Shown: positions 23,370-31,140 of the stretch, piece after piece
Numbering within the stretch: position 1 is the stretch's first letter
Layout of the letters: every line of letters starts with the position of its first letter
Origin: JBKPNX01 sp046732855
GTDB taxonomy: Bacteria > Pseudomonadota > Alphaproteobacteria > Geminicoccales > Geminicoccaceae
Assembly: GCA_046732855.1 (NCBI GenBank)
Contig: JBKPNX010000103.1
Coordinates: forward strand, 1-39,393
Direction: 5' to 3'
Length of the DNA: 39,393 nt
Notes under the pieces: model-generated
What the model was told of the DNA's origin: nothing
Database searches by the model: none
Seen by the model: only the letters and a program-made list of their open reading frames with translations
Made by a program: the position numbers and the translations under genes

Positions 23370-24503
23370 ATGGCCGCTTGGCTGAACGGTACGTATCATG
23401 ACGACCGGCTTGTGGTCGAGGCCGGCGGCTCCTGGACGCTACCGGCGCTGTCGGAGCTGGATGGGCGCCGGCGTCGCTTGCTCGCCGAAGCGCCCGCCGT
23501 CGGGGGCGCAGCATCGATCGATCTCGGGGGCGTAGAGAAGCTGGACACCGCGGGCGCGTGGCTGCTGGACAAGCTGACGCGCGAGCTGGTCGACCGCGGC
23601 TGGCAGGTGGAATGGTCCCGGGCGCGCGACGCCCATGCCGGGCTGCTCGCCGAGATTCGCAGCATTCCGGCCGAGCCGCTGCCACCCGCGCCGGTAGTCA
23701 ATCCCTTGCTGCGGATGATCGCCCATCTTGGGCGTAGCACGCTCGCCGCGCTGGATGAGGCGAGGCGTCTTTTGTCCTTCTACGGTCAGACGTTGGTCGC
23801 GCTGTCCCGCGTCGCGCTGCGGCCCACCCGGCTGCGAATGACCTCGCTGACCCACCATCTGGAGCAGACCTGCGTCAATGCGCTGCCGATCGTCGGCTTG
23901 ATCACGTTCCTGATCGGCATCGTGATGGCCTATCAGGGCGCGGATCAGCTGCGTCGCTTCGGCGCGGAGATCTTCACGGTCGACCTCCTGGCCATCTCCG
24001 CGCTCCGCGAAATCGGCATTCTGCTGACCGCGGTGGTGGTCGCGGGCCGGTCCGGGAGCGCGTTCACCGCCGAGATCGGCATGATGAAGGTCAGGGAGGA
24101 GATCGACGCGCTGCGGACGCTCGGCCTCGATCCGTTCGAGGTCCTGGTCCTGCCGCGCCTGCTCGCGCTGATGATCGCGCTGCCGCTGCTCGCCTTCTTC
24201 GCCGACATCATGGCGCTGTTCGGCGGCGGCCTGATGTGCGCGTTCGCCCTCGACATCTCGCCGGACCAGTACGTCAGCCGGCTCGGTCAAGCGATCTGGC
24301 CGCGGACGTTCTGGGTCGGCATCATCAAGGCGCCGGTGTTCGCTTTCGTGATCGCCATGGTCGCCTGCTACGAGGGTCTGACCGTGGACGGCAGCGCCGA
24401 GAGCGTCGGCCGCAAGACGACCCTCGCGGTCGTGGTCGCGATCTTCCTGGTAATCGTGTTCGATGCGATCTTCTCGATCGTGTTCTCGGCGCTCGGCTTA
24501 TGA
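23370..24503 (+). CDS. mlaE: MlaE-type lipid ABC permease with N-terminal STAS domain
   Basis: A 377-residue fusion. Residues 1-100 form a STAS/MlaB-like domain (SIDLGGVEKLDTAGAWLLDK), and residues 125-377 are a MlaE permease with the family motifs FLIGIVMAYQGADQLRRFGA, REIGILLTAVVVAGRSGSAF, AEIGMMKVREEIDALRTLGL and C-Y-E-G-L, and five or so membrane segments. In E. coli the STAS protein MlaB is separate, so the fusion explains why no mlaB is seen. It moves phospholipids between membranes with the next three genes. It overlaps mlaF by 4 nt. Confidence 0.9.
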   Translation: MAAWLNGTYHDDRLVVEAGGSWTLPALSELDGRRRRLLAEAPAVGGAASIDLGGVEKLDTAGAWLLDKLTRELVDRGWQVEWSRARDAHAGLLAEIRSIPAEPLPPAPVVNPLLRMIAHLGRSTLAALDEARRLLSFYGQTLVALSRVALRPTRLRMTSLTHHLEQTCVNALPIVGLITFLIGIVMAYQGADQLRRFGAEIFTVDLLAISALREIGILLTAVVVAGRSGSAFTAEIGMMKVREEIDALRTLGLDPFEVLVLPRLLALMIALPLLAFFADIMALFGGGLMCAFALDISPDQYVSRLGQAIWPRTFWVGIIKAPVFAFVIAMVACYEGLTVDGSAESVGRKTTLAVVVAIFLVIVFDAIFSIVFSALGL

Positions 24504-25288
24504 CCGCCTCGAGCGAATTCCCCGCCGTGCGGATCCGCGGGCTGCGCACCCGCTTCGGGCCGCAGGTGGTCCACGACGGGCTCGACCTCGAGGTGCATGA
24601 GGGCGAGGTGCTCGGGGTGGTCGGCGGCTCCGGCGCGGGCAAGTCGGTCCTGCTGCGCCACATTCTCGGTCTGCTGCGCCCGGAGCAGGGCGAGATCGAG
24701 GTGCTCGGGCAGGACATCTGGCGACTGAGCGAGGCGCAACGCTACGCTTTGCAGGCGCGGCAGGGAGTGCTGTTCCAGGACGGCGCCCTGTTCAGCTCGC
24801 TGACCGTCGCGGAGAACGTTCAAACGCCGTGGCGCGAGCGCCTGCAGCTGTCGCAGCCGCTGCTCCACCAGCTGACCGCGCTCAAGCTCGCCCTGGTCGG
24901 CCTGCCGCACGACGCCTGTCACAAGTTTCCGGCCGAGCTCTCGGGCGGCATGCGCAAGCGCGCCGGTCTTGCCCGCGCGCTCGCGCTCGACCCGGAGATC
25001 CTGTTTCTCGACGAGCCGACCGCCGGCCTCGATCCGATCGGCGCCGCGGCGTTCGACCGGCTGATCGGCGGCCTGCGGCGCAGCCTCGGCCTGACCGTGG
25101 TCATGGTAACGCACGACCTCGATTCGTTAGGGGCGATCTGCGATCGGGTGGCGGCGTTGGTGGACAAGCGCGCCGTGGTGGGTACGCTGCAGGAGTTGCG
25201 CGCCGTGGATCACCCCTGGCTGCGGGCCTATTTCGACGGGCCGCGCGGCCGCGCAGCGCTGGCGGCTGTCGCCGCGCCTGGAGTCTAG
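24500..25288 (+). CDS. mlaF: MlaF-type ABC ATPase
   Basis: A 262-residue ATPase. It shows Walker A GGSGAGKS, the MlaF-typical GVLFQDGALFSSLTVAENV, signature ELSGGMRKRAGLARALALDP, Walker B ILFLDEPTAGLDPIGA, and the switch histidine in VVMVTHDLDSL. The start is the ATG at 24500 in ATGA overlap with mlaE. It powers lipid transport. A longer frame from 24236 is an artefact inside mlaE. Confidence 0.92.
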   Translation: MTASSEFPAVRIRGLRTRFGPQVVHDGLDLEVHEGEVLGVVGGSGAGKSVLLRHILGLLRPEQGEIEVLGQDIWRLSEAQRYALQARQGVLFQDGALFSSLTVAENVQTPWRERLQLSQPLLHQLTALKLALVGLPHDACHKFPAELSGGMRKRAGLARALALDPEILFLDEPTAGLDPIGAAAFDRLIGGLRRSLGLTVVMVTHDLDSLGAICDRVAALVDKRAVVGTLQELRAVDHPWLRAYFDGPRGRAALAAVAAPGV

Positions 25289-26260
25289 ATGGAGATCCGC
25301 GCCAGCTACGTGGTCGTCGGCGCCGTGGTCCTGGCGCTGATCGCCGGGTTGGTCGCCTTCAGTCTGTGGCTGGTCGAGGCCGGGGTCGATCGCAACCTCG
25401 CCCGCTATGAGATCGCCTTCGCCGGCTCGGTGAGCGGGCTGCCGGAGGGCGGGCAGGTGCTGTACCGCGGCATCCCGGTCGGTCGCGTCGCCGACATCCG
25501 GATTGACCCCGCCAACGTCGAGAACGTGCTGGTGACGGTGGAGATCGAGCGCGACACGCCGATCAAGGAGGATACGGTGGCCACGCTGGAGTTCCAGGGT
25601 CTGACCGGCATCGCCTATGTGCAGCTGCGCGGCGGCACCCAGGCGAGCGCAAGGCTCGAGCCCAATGCCGCGGCGCCGCCCCGCATCCGCTCGCGCCGCT
25701 CGACCCTGGAGCGGGTATTCGAATCCACGCCCGAGCTGGTGGCGCAGGCGAGCGTGGTGGTCGAGCGGCTGAACCTGCTGTTGGCGGACGAGAACCTGAA
25801 GGCGGTCGCCGGCACCTTGCAGAACGTGGAAAAGCTGACTGCCGGCCTCGCCGACCGGTCCGGCAGCGTCGAGACCCTGGTGACGGGCGCCGCGAGCATG
25901 ACCGAGGATATCCAAAAGACTTCGGTCGAGGTAAGGCAGTTGGTGGGCGACTTGCGCCAGCTGACCGGCCGCGTCGATCAGCAGATCCAAGGCGTGAGCG
26001 GCGATCTGACCGGTACCATGACCGAGCTGCGTGGCGCGGCGTCCTCGCTGGCGCGCGCGGGCGGTCAGCTCGAGCACCTGCTGGCGCAGCTCGACCAGCC
26101 GGTCGACGACTTCGCCGCCACCGGGCTGTACGAATTCACCCAGCTGATCGGCGAGACGCGCCAGCTGGTCGCAGCTCTCAGTCGGATCACCAAGGAGTTC
26201 GAGCGCGACCCCGCCGGTTTCCTGATCGGCCGGTCGAGCAGAGGATACCGGCCGGAATGA
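25289..26260 (+). CDS. mlaD: MlaD-type MCE-domain protein
   Basis: A 323-residue protein with an N-terminal membrane anchor (YVVVGAVVLALIAGLVAFSL) and an MCE domain at about 38-115 (YEIAFAGSVSGLPEGGQVLY, RGIPVGRVADIRID, LTGIAYVQLRGG), followed by a long helical, low-complexity C-terminus with coiled-coil character. It is longer than E. coli MlaD (about 180 residues) and resembles PqiB- or rhizobial-type MCE proteins in having that helical tail. It starts directly after the mlaF stop. Confidence 0.9.
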   Translation: MEIRASYVVVGAVVLALIAGLVAFSLWLVEAGVDRNLARYEIAFAGSVSGLPEGGQVLYRGIPVGRVADIRIDPANVENVLVTVEIERDTPIKEDTVATLEFQGLTGIAYVQLRGGTQASARLEPNAAAPPRIRSRRSTLERVFESTPELVAQASVVVERLNLLLADENLKAVAGTLQNVEKLTAGLADRSGSVETLVTGAASMTEDIQKTSVEVRQLVGDLRQLTGRVDQQIQGVSGDLTGTMTELRGAASSLARAGGQLEHLLAQLDQPVDDFAATGLYEFTQLIGETRQLVAALSRITKEFERDPAGFLIGRSSRGYRPE

Positions 26261-26910
26261 TCACGCCGCGTCTGCCACCCGCGCTCGCCCTGTGCGGCTG
26301 CATCCTGCTCGGCGGCTGCGCCGCCGCTCTGCAGCTGGCTACCGCCGAGCCACCGCGGCTGTACGATCTGACCCCGAAGAGCACCTTCGCCGACGATCTG
26401 CCAACCGTGGCGGGCCGCCTCAGCGTCGAGGTGCCGACCGCGACCGCGGGCCTCAACAGCGCCCGGATCGCGCTCCGGCCGACCCCGACCACGCTCGAAT
26501 ACTACGCCGGGGCGAGCTGGATCGACGTGGTCCCGGTGATGGTGCAGAATCTTCTCCTGGAATCGCTCGACAACACCAGCAAGGTCGACGTGCTCGGCCG
26601 CGAGGTGGTCGGGGTGCGCGCCGATCTCGGGCTGTTGACCCACATTCGCGAGTTTCAGGCGGAGTACGACACCGCGGGCGCGCCGCAGGTGCGCGTGCGC
26701 ATCCAGGCGCGCCTGGTCCGGCTGCCGCGGCGCACCTCGATCGCGGCCGTCTCCGAGGAGGCTGTGGTGCGCGCCAAGAACACCTCGCTACCCTCAATCG
26801 TCGACGCGTTCGACGAAGCGTTCGGCAAGACGCTGAAGCGCATCGTCGAGTGGACCGTGACCGAAGCTGCGGCGGTCCCGACAGAAGCCGCCGGCGCCCA
26901 GCCTCTCTGA
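26257..26910 (+). CDS. ABC-type transport auxiliary lipoprotein (PqiC-like)
   Basis: A 217-residue lipoprotein with a lipobox L-L-G-G-C, so Cys21 should be lipidated. The mature part has the ABC_trans_aux pattern: PPRLYDLTPKSTFADDL, then SARIALRPTPTTLEYYAGAS, WIDVVPVMVQNLLLESL and a C-terminal VDAFDEAFGKTLKRIVEWTV. These outer-membrane lipoproteins accompany MCE systems. It overlaps mlaD by 4 nt and ends the Mla operon. No separate mlaC or mlaA is seen in the window. Confidence 0.87.
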   Translation: MITPRLPPALALCGCILLGGCAAALQLATAEPPRLYDLTPKSTFADDLPTVAGRLSVEVPTATAGLNSARIALRPTPTTLEYYAGASWIDVVPVMVQNLLLESLDNTSKVDVLGREVVGVRADLGLLTHIREFQAEYDTAGAPQVRVRIQARLVRLPRRTSIAAVSEEAVVRAKNTSLPSIVDAFDEAFGKTLKRIVEWTVTEAAAVPTEAAGAQPL

Positions 26911-27015
26911 TCCTGGCCTGCAGGGCCGCGGCGCCTCAGGGCCCTCTGCTCGCAGGGTGCGCGGGGGTCCGGCGCGCCGCCCAGGATTGCCGCGCGCTTC
27001 CGGCCAGGTTCGGTC

Positions 27016-28002
27016 CTAAAGCTGGCTCGGCAGCACGCGATCCGGTGGCCGGTGACCGTCGACGAAGGTCTTGATGTTGATCACGACCTTTTCGCCCATG
27101 TCGACCCGGCCCTCGATCGTCGCCGAGCCCATGTGCGGCAGCAGCACGACATTGGCCAGCTCGCGCAGTCGCGGGTTGATCGCCGGCTCGTGCTCGAACA
27201 CATCGAGACCGGCGCCAGCGAGCTGTTTGTTGCGCAGCATGCGGGTCAGTGCCGCCTCGTCGATCACTTCGCCGCGCGACGTGTTGACGATGATCACGGT
27301 GGGCCGCAACAGGGCAAGCCGCCGCGCCGAGAGCAGATGGAACGTCGCCGGGGTGTGGGGGCAATTGACGCTGATGATGTCCATGCGCGCGAGCATCTGG
27401 TCGAGGCTCTCCCAGTAGGTCGCCTCGAGCTCGGTCTCGAGCGCCTCGGGCACGCGGCGGCGATTGTGATAGTGGATCGCGAGCCCGAAGCCGCGCGCGC
27501 GCCGCGCGACGGCGCTGCCGATCCGGCCCATGCCGAGGATGCCGAGGCGCTTGCCGGTGATGCGATGGCCAAGCATCGAGGTCGGGCTCCAGCCCGGCCA
27601 TTCGCCGGAGCGGGCGAGCCGCTCGCCTTCGACCAGCCGGCGCGACACCGCGAGGATCAGGGCCATGGTCATGTCGGCGGTATCCTCGGTCAGCACGCCC
27701 GGGGTGTTGGTCACCGTGATGCCGCGCGCGTAGGCGGCCTCGATGTCGATATGATCGACGCCGGTGCCGTAGTTGGCGATCAGGCGCAACTCGGGATTGG
27801 CGTGGGCGAGCACGCTGCTGTCGATGCGGTCGGTCACGGTCGGCACCAGGATCTCCGCGGTCTTCAGCGCGTCAACCAGGCCCGCCTTGGTGAGCGGCGT
27901 GTCGCTGTCGTTCAGCCGGGTGTCGAACAGCTCCATCATCCGCGTCTCGATCACCTCGGGAAGCTTGCGGGTGACCACGACCAGCGGCTTTCTCCGCACC
28001 AT
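27016..28002 (-). CDS. D-2-hydroxyacid dehydrogenase, glyoxylate/hydroxypyruvate reductase type
   Basis: A 328-residue NAD(P)-dependent dehydrogenase. The Rossmann motif is GMGRIG at 157-162. The catalytic residues are Arg243 in NTSRGEV, Glu272 in FEHEP, and His290 in LLPHMGSAT. The segment RLIANYGTGVDHID is typical of glyoxylate/hydroxypyruvate reductases of alphaproteobacteria. It likely reduces glyoxylate or hydroxypyruvate to glycolate or glycerate, though the substrate is not certain. It is divergent from the SH3 protein gene. Confidence 0.9.
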   Translation of the reverse strand: MVRRKPLVVVTRKLPEVIETRMMELFDTRLNDSDTPLTKAGLVDALKTAEILVPTVTDRIDSSVLAHANPELRLIANYGTGVDHIDIEAAYARGITVTNTPGVLTEDTADMTMALILAVSRRLVEGERLARSGEWPGWSPTSMLGHRITGKRLGILGMGRIGSAVARRARGFGLAIHYHNRRRVPEALETELEATYWESLDQMLARMDIISVNCPHTPATFHLLSARRLALLRPTVIIVNTSRGEVIDEAALTRMLRNKQLAGAGLDVFEHEPAINPRLRELANVVLLPHMGSATIEGRVDMGEKVVINIKTFVDGHRPPDRVLPSQL

Positions 28003-28145
28003 CGAGCTGCCTCCAGCAAAGGACCGGCCGGGCCATGCCTAGCAGAACTGGCAGGTGACCTGAAGGGTGCTCAGAAGCGAGTTGTCGAGCCGCAGGACCT
28101 CGCGCTAACAGTGGCAGGAGCACCAGCGGCGAGGATCGCGACGCG

Positions 28146-28718
28146 ATGGCGGCGAGCAGAGCCAACCGATCGCTCAGTGCGCTCTGCCTTGCCCTGGCGT
28201 TGCTCGGGCGGTGGCATTGCGCGGCGGCGCAGGAGCGAGGCAGCTCCGCCGCCCCGGCGAAACCCGCGGTCGCGGCGCCCGCACCGCCCACCGCCGGCCG
28301 GAGTACCGGCCTGCCAGTGCCGCGGTTCGTCTCGCTGGGCGCCGACCGGGTTCATCTGCGCTATGGGCCCGGCCGGGACTACCCGGTCAGTTGGGTGCTG
28401 GCGCGCAAGGGGCTGCCGGTCGAGATCATCGCCGAGTTCGACACCTGGCGGAAGGTCCAGCTCCACGACGGCGACACGGGCTGGGTTCACTCGAGCCTGT
28501 TGTCCAGCCGGCGGACGATCATGATCAAGAAGGACATCGCGGAGCTGCGGCGCACGCCCGCGGATGACGCCCGGGTGGTGCTGCGCGCCGAACCCGGCGT
28601 GCTCGGCGAGCTGCTGGACTGCGAACAGGACTGGTGTCGGGTCGAGATCCAGGGCCGGCGCGGCTGGTTGCGCCGCCACGCGTTCTGGGGCGTGCTGCCC
28701 GACGAGGTTCTGCCCTAG
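28146..28718 (+). CDS. Exported SH3-domain protein
   Basis: A 190-residue protein with a signal peptide (LSALCLALALLGRWHCAAAQ). After an alanine/proline-rich linker come two SH3-like units: RFVSLGADRVHLRYGPGRDY with WRKVQLHDGDTGWVHSSLLS, and KDIAELRRTPADDARVVLRA with CRVEIQGRRGWLRRH. Bacterial SH3 modules in exported proteins usually bind cell wall or protein partners. The function is unknown. Homologues often lie next to this dehydrogenase in alphaproteobacteria, as far as I recall. Confidence 0.87.
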   Translation: MAASRANRSLSALCLALALLGRWHCAAAQERGSSAAPAKPAVAAPAPPTAGRSTGLPVPRFVSLGADRVHLRYGPGRDYPVSWVLARKGLPVEIIAEFDTWRKVQLHDGDTGWVHSSLLSSRRTIMIKKDIAELRRTPADDARVVLRAEPGVLGELLDCEQDWCRVEIQGRRGWLRRHAFWGVLPDEVLP

Positions 28719-28924
28719 AAAGCAAGCGCACGCGGGCGTTGCGCGGTCCGACCGAGGGCGCCTGCACCCTCACGAGCGACCCGCATCGCGCAACCCCCGG
28801 GTCTTGCGCCGCGTCGGCGCGGCCTAACCGAGTACGAAACGACATCTCTGGAGCGCCGCGCCGACCTCGATTTCCGGGCCGCGGCCCTGCGGCGGCGACG
28901 CCGGCAGCGGCTGAGACGAAGCGC

Positions 28925-29347
28925 TTACGCCTCCGCGGGGCGCAGGCGGACGATCACCTCGACGCGCTCGATCTCGGAGCCCGAGGGCGGCGTCGGCAGG
29001 CGCCCGATCTCGATGTCGTCGTCCGGGATGTCGGTGAGCGCGCCGGTGGTCTCGTCGAAGAAATGATGGTGGTGCGAGGTGTTGGTGTCGAAATAGCTCT
29101 GTCCCATGTCGACCACCACCTCGCGCAGCAGCCCGACCGCGGTGAACTGGTGCAGGGTGTTGTAGACCGTGGCCAACGACACCGGAATGCCGGCGATGCG
29201 CGCCTCGTGGAACAGCTCCTCGGCGGTCACGTGGCGCGGGCCGCTCTCGAGCAGCAGCTTGGCCAGAGCCAGCCGCTGCCGCGTGGGGCGCAGCCCGGCA
29301 GCCTTCAGCCGCTCAAGGACCCCCGAATAGGTTCGCGACGTCAGCAC
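28925..29347 (-). CDS. irr: Iron response regulator Irr (Fur family)
   Basis: A 140-residue Fur-family regulator. The DNA-binding part has VLERLKAAGLRPTRQRLALA and the sensing part has ATVYNTLHQF, VGLLREVV and HHHHFF at 92-97, a histidine run characteristic of Irr. Irr controls haem and iron genes and in rhizobia is degraded in response to haem. I chose the GTG at 29347 because GAAGAGG lies 8 nt upstream; no ATG is near and the frame extends to 29512 through the repeat region. It is tail-to-tail with the SH3 gene. Confidence 0.88.
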   Translation of the reverse strand: MLTSRTYSGVLERLKAAGLRPTRQRLALAKLLLESGPRHVTAEELFHEARIAGIPVSLATVYNTLHQFTAVGLLREVVVDMGQSYFDTNTSHHHHFFDETTGALTDIPDDDIEIGRLPTPPSGSEIERVEVIVRLRPAEA

Positions 29348-29403
29348 CTCAAGATCCTCTTCTCCATTGCCGCACTGCACCGCCGCTCGCCTGGCGTGGA
29401 TAA

Positions 29404-29489
29404 CAGCACCTCTCTGGTCCAGTCGCGCGGCATGGCCCAGCACCTGCTTGGGCCGCTCGCCCGGCCTGGAAACAGCACCTATTTGGTAC
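29404..29489. repeat. Three 17-bp direct repeats upstream of irr
   Basis: Copies of CAGCACCTNNNTGG(T/G)NC occur at 29404-29420, 29438-29454 and 29473-29489. The starts are 34 and 35 bp apart, about 3.3 helical turns, in the 172-bp spacer upstream of irr. The regular spacing suggests an operator for a DNA-binding protein, perhaps Irr itself or another regulator. They do not match the known Irr box. Confidence 0.55.
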
Positions 29490-29519
29490 GATTTGACCGG
29501 CTTGTCAACCACCCTGCCG

Positions 29520-30923
29520 TCAGCGGCCCGTGCCGATCCGCTCCACCAGCTGGCGCACGCTCGGGATGAAGCCGTTGGAGTAGAACGGGTCCTCGCGGAA
29601 CTTGTAGACGTTGTGGCCGGCGAACATCAGCTGGGTGTCGATCGCGCCGCCATGCGCGATGTCCTGCAAGGTCTTCTGGATGCAGAACGACCGCGGGTCC
29701 GGCGGCTTGCCCGTGGTGTGGTCGTCGCGACACGTCCAATTGCTAAACTGGCAGGCGGACAGGCAGCCCATGCAGCCGATCTGGTCGCGGCGGATCTCGC
29801 GCGCCTTCTCGGGAGCGACATAGATCAGCGTGTTGTCCGGCGTCTTCATCGCCTCGGTGTGGCCCTGCTCGTGCCAGCGGCTGACGCGCGCTTTGTCGGC
29901 GGGGTGGACGTAAACGAACCGGCCGCGGGTGCCGAACGCCAGCGGCTCGGTCAGTCCGCGCTCGGCATCGGGCTCTGCGGCGAACGGAATCTGGCGTGCC
30001 GAGCGCTCCTGTAGCTCCTGCAGGAAGGCATTGTTGACCGCCGAGGAATAAAAGCCGGTCGGGCTGAACCGGTGCAGCAGGACGTCGCCTTCCTCGAGCT
30101 CGAGCAGCCGCCGCTTCCACGCCGGCGAGATCGGGCTCTCGCGGGTCAGGAGCGGCCGGGTCCCGAACTGGAACCCGATCGGCCCGAGCTCGGCGTTGTC
30201 GAGCCAGTCCCGCCAGTCGCGCAGATGCCAGACGCCACCGGCCATGATGATCGGCGTCTCGTCCAGCCCGAACTCGCGCATCGTGGTCCGCAGCTGCTGG
30301 ACGCGCGGATAGGGCGGCTCGGGTTCGTTCGGATTCTCGGAGTTGGACAGGCCATTGTGGCCGCCGGCGCGCCAGGGGTCCTCGTAAACCACGCCGCCGA
30401 GCCATTCCGACAGCCGGTGATAGGCGCGTTTCCAGAGCGCCCGGAAGGCGCGCGCCGAGGACACGATCGGATAGTAGTAGACGTCGTATTTGGCGGCGAT
30501 CTCGGCCAGGCGATAGGGCATGCCGGCGCCGCAGGTGACGCCGTGGATCAGCCCTTTGGCCCCCTCGAGCACGCCCTGGAGCACCCGTTCGCAGGCGCCC
30601 ATCTCCCACAGCACGTTCATGTGCAGGCGGCCCTCGCCGCCGCGCACGTCATGGGCGATCCGCGCCTGGCTGATCGCTGCCCTGATCGAGTAACGGATCA
30701 GCTCCTCGTGGCGTTCGAGGCGGGTCTTGCCGCGGTAGATCAGCGGGACCAGACGCCCCCGCTCGTCGATATGATCGCCGTTGACCCCGGAGAACGTGCC
30801 GATGCCGCCGGTCGCCGCCCAGGCGCCGCTGCTCAGCCCGTTGGACACCGAAATCCCCTTGCCGCCCTCGATCAGCGGCCACACTTCACGACCGCTGAGG
30901 AGCAAAGGTTTGAGGGCGATCAC
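29520..30923 (-). CDS. Nitronate monooxygenase-like flavin oxidoreductase with C-terminal Cys cluster
   Basis: A 467-residue protein with a TIM-barrel flavin-oxidoreductase pattern: VSNGLSSGAWAATGGIGTFS near the N-terminus, then L-I-H-G-V-T-C-G-A-G-M-P, Y-Y-P-I-V-S-S-A-R-A, and PIIMAGGVWHLRDW, all typical of nitronate monooxygenase/2-nitropropane dioxygenase-like enzymes. The last part has C384-x2-C387-x3-C391-x6-C398, and C414, which suggests metal or iron-sulphur binding and is not general in the family. I chose the GTG at 30923 because AGGAG lies 7 nt upstream (AAAATTA spacer) and the family sequence starts there. It is the gene upstream of irr on the same strand. Confidence 0.84.
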   Translation of the reverse strand: MIALKPLLLSGREVWPLIEGGKGISVSNGLSSGAWAATGGIGTFSGVNGDHIDERGRLVPLIYRGKTRLERHEELIRYSIRAAISQARIAHDVRGGEGRLHMNVLWEMGACERVLQGVLEGAKGLIHGVTCGAGMPYRLAEIAAKYDVYYYPIVSSARAFRALWKRAYHRLSEWLGGVVYEDPWRAGGHNGLSNSENPNEPEPPYPRVQQLRTTMREFGLDETPIIMAGGVWHLRDWRDWLDNAELGPIGFQFGTRPLLTRESPISPAWKRRLLELEEGDVLLHRFSPTGFYSSAVNNAFLQELQERSARQIPFAAEPDAERGLTEPLAFGTRGRFVYVHPADKARVSRWHEQGHTEAMKTPDNTLIYVAPEKAREIRRDQIGCMGCLSACQFSNWTCRDDHTTGKPPDPRSFCIQKTLQDIAHGGAIDTQLMFAGHNVYKFREDPFYSNGFIPSVRQLVERIGTGR

Positions 30924-31076
30924 TAATTTTCTCCTGACGTCCCCAGGGTCGCCGGCGGCGACCTTCGAGCAGGGTCCGGCGTTCGTCGCACAGGGCGGCG
31001 AACCAAGTCCTGGCACGCACCGCTTCGTGTCGAGCCCAGCACATGTAATGTCGTACGGCGGCCAACTCAACCCGTT

Positions 31077-31140
31077 GGGCCGCCGGCGAGCGGATTCGCG
31101 GCCAGCGCCCGCCGCTGGCCGCGTCGCCGGCGCTCAGCCC
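31077..31140 (-). terminator. Long nested hairpin at the 3' end of pnp
   Basis: An inner perfect 11-bp stem (CGCGGCCAGCG at 31097-31107 with CGCTGGCCGCG at 31113-31123, 5-nt loop) sits inside an outer 9-bp stem (CGCCGGCGA at 31081-31089 with TCGCCGGCG at 31124-31132). It lies directly after the pnp stop at 31134. No T-run follows, so it may be a Rho-linked end, an mRNA-stabilising structure, or an atypical terminator. Confidence 0.55.

Noticed and set aside
28770..28860. GC-rich hairpin (GCCGCG/CGCGGC) between the SH3 gene and irr as an intrinsic terminator
   Set aside because: The stem is only 6 bp and no T-run follows on either strand; such short repeats are expected by chance at this GC content.
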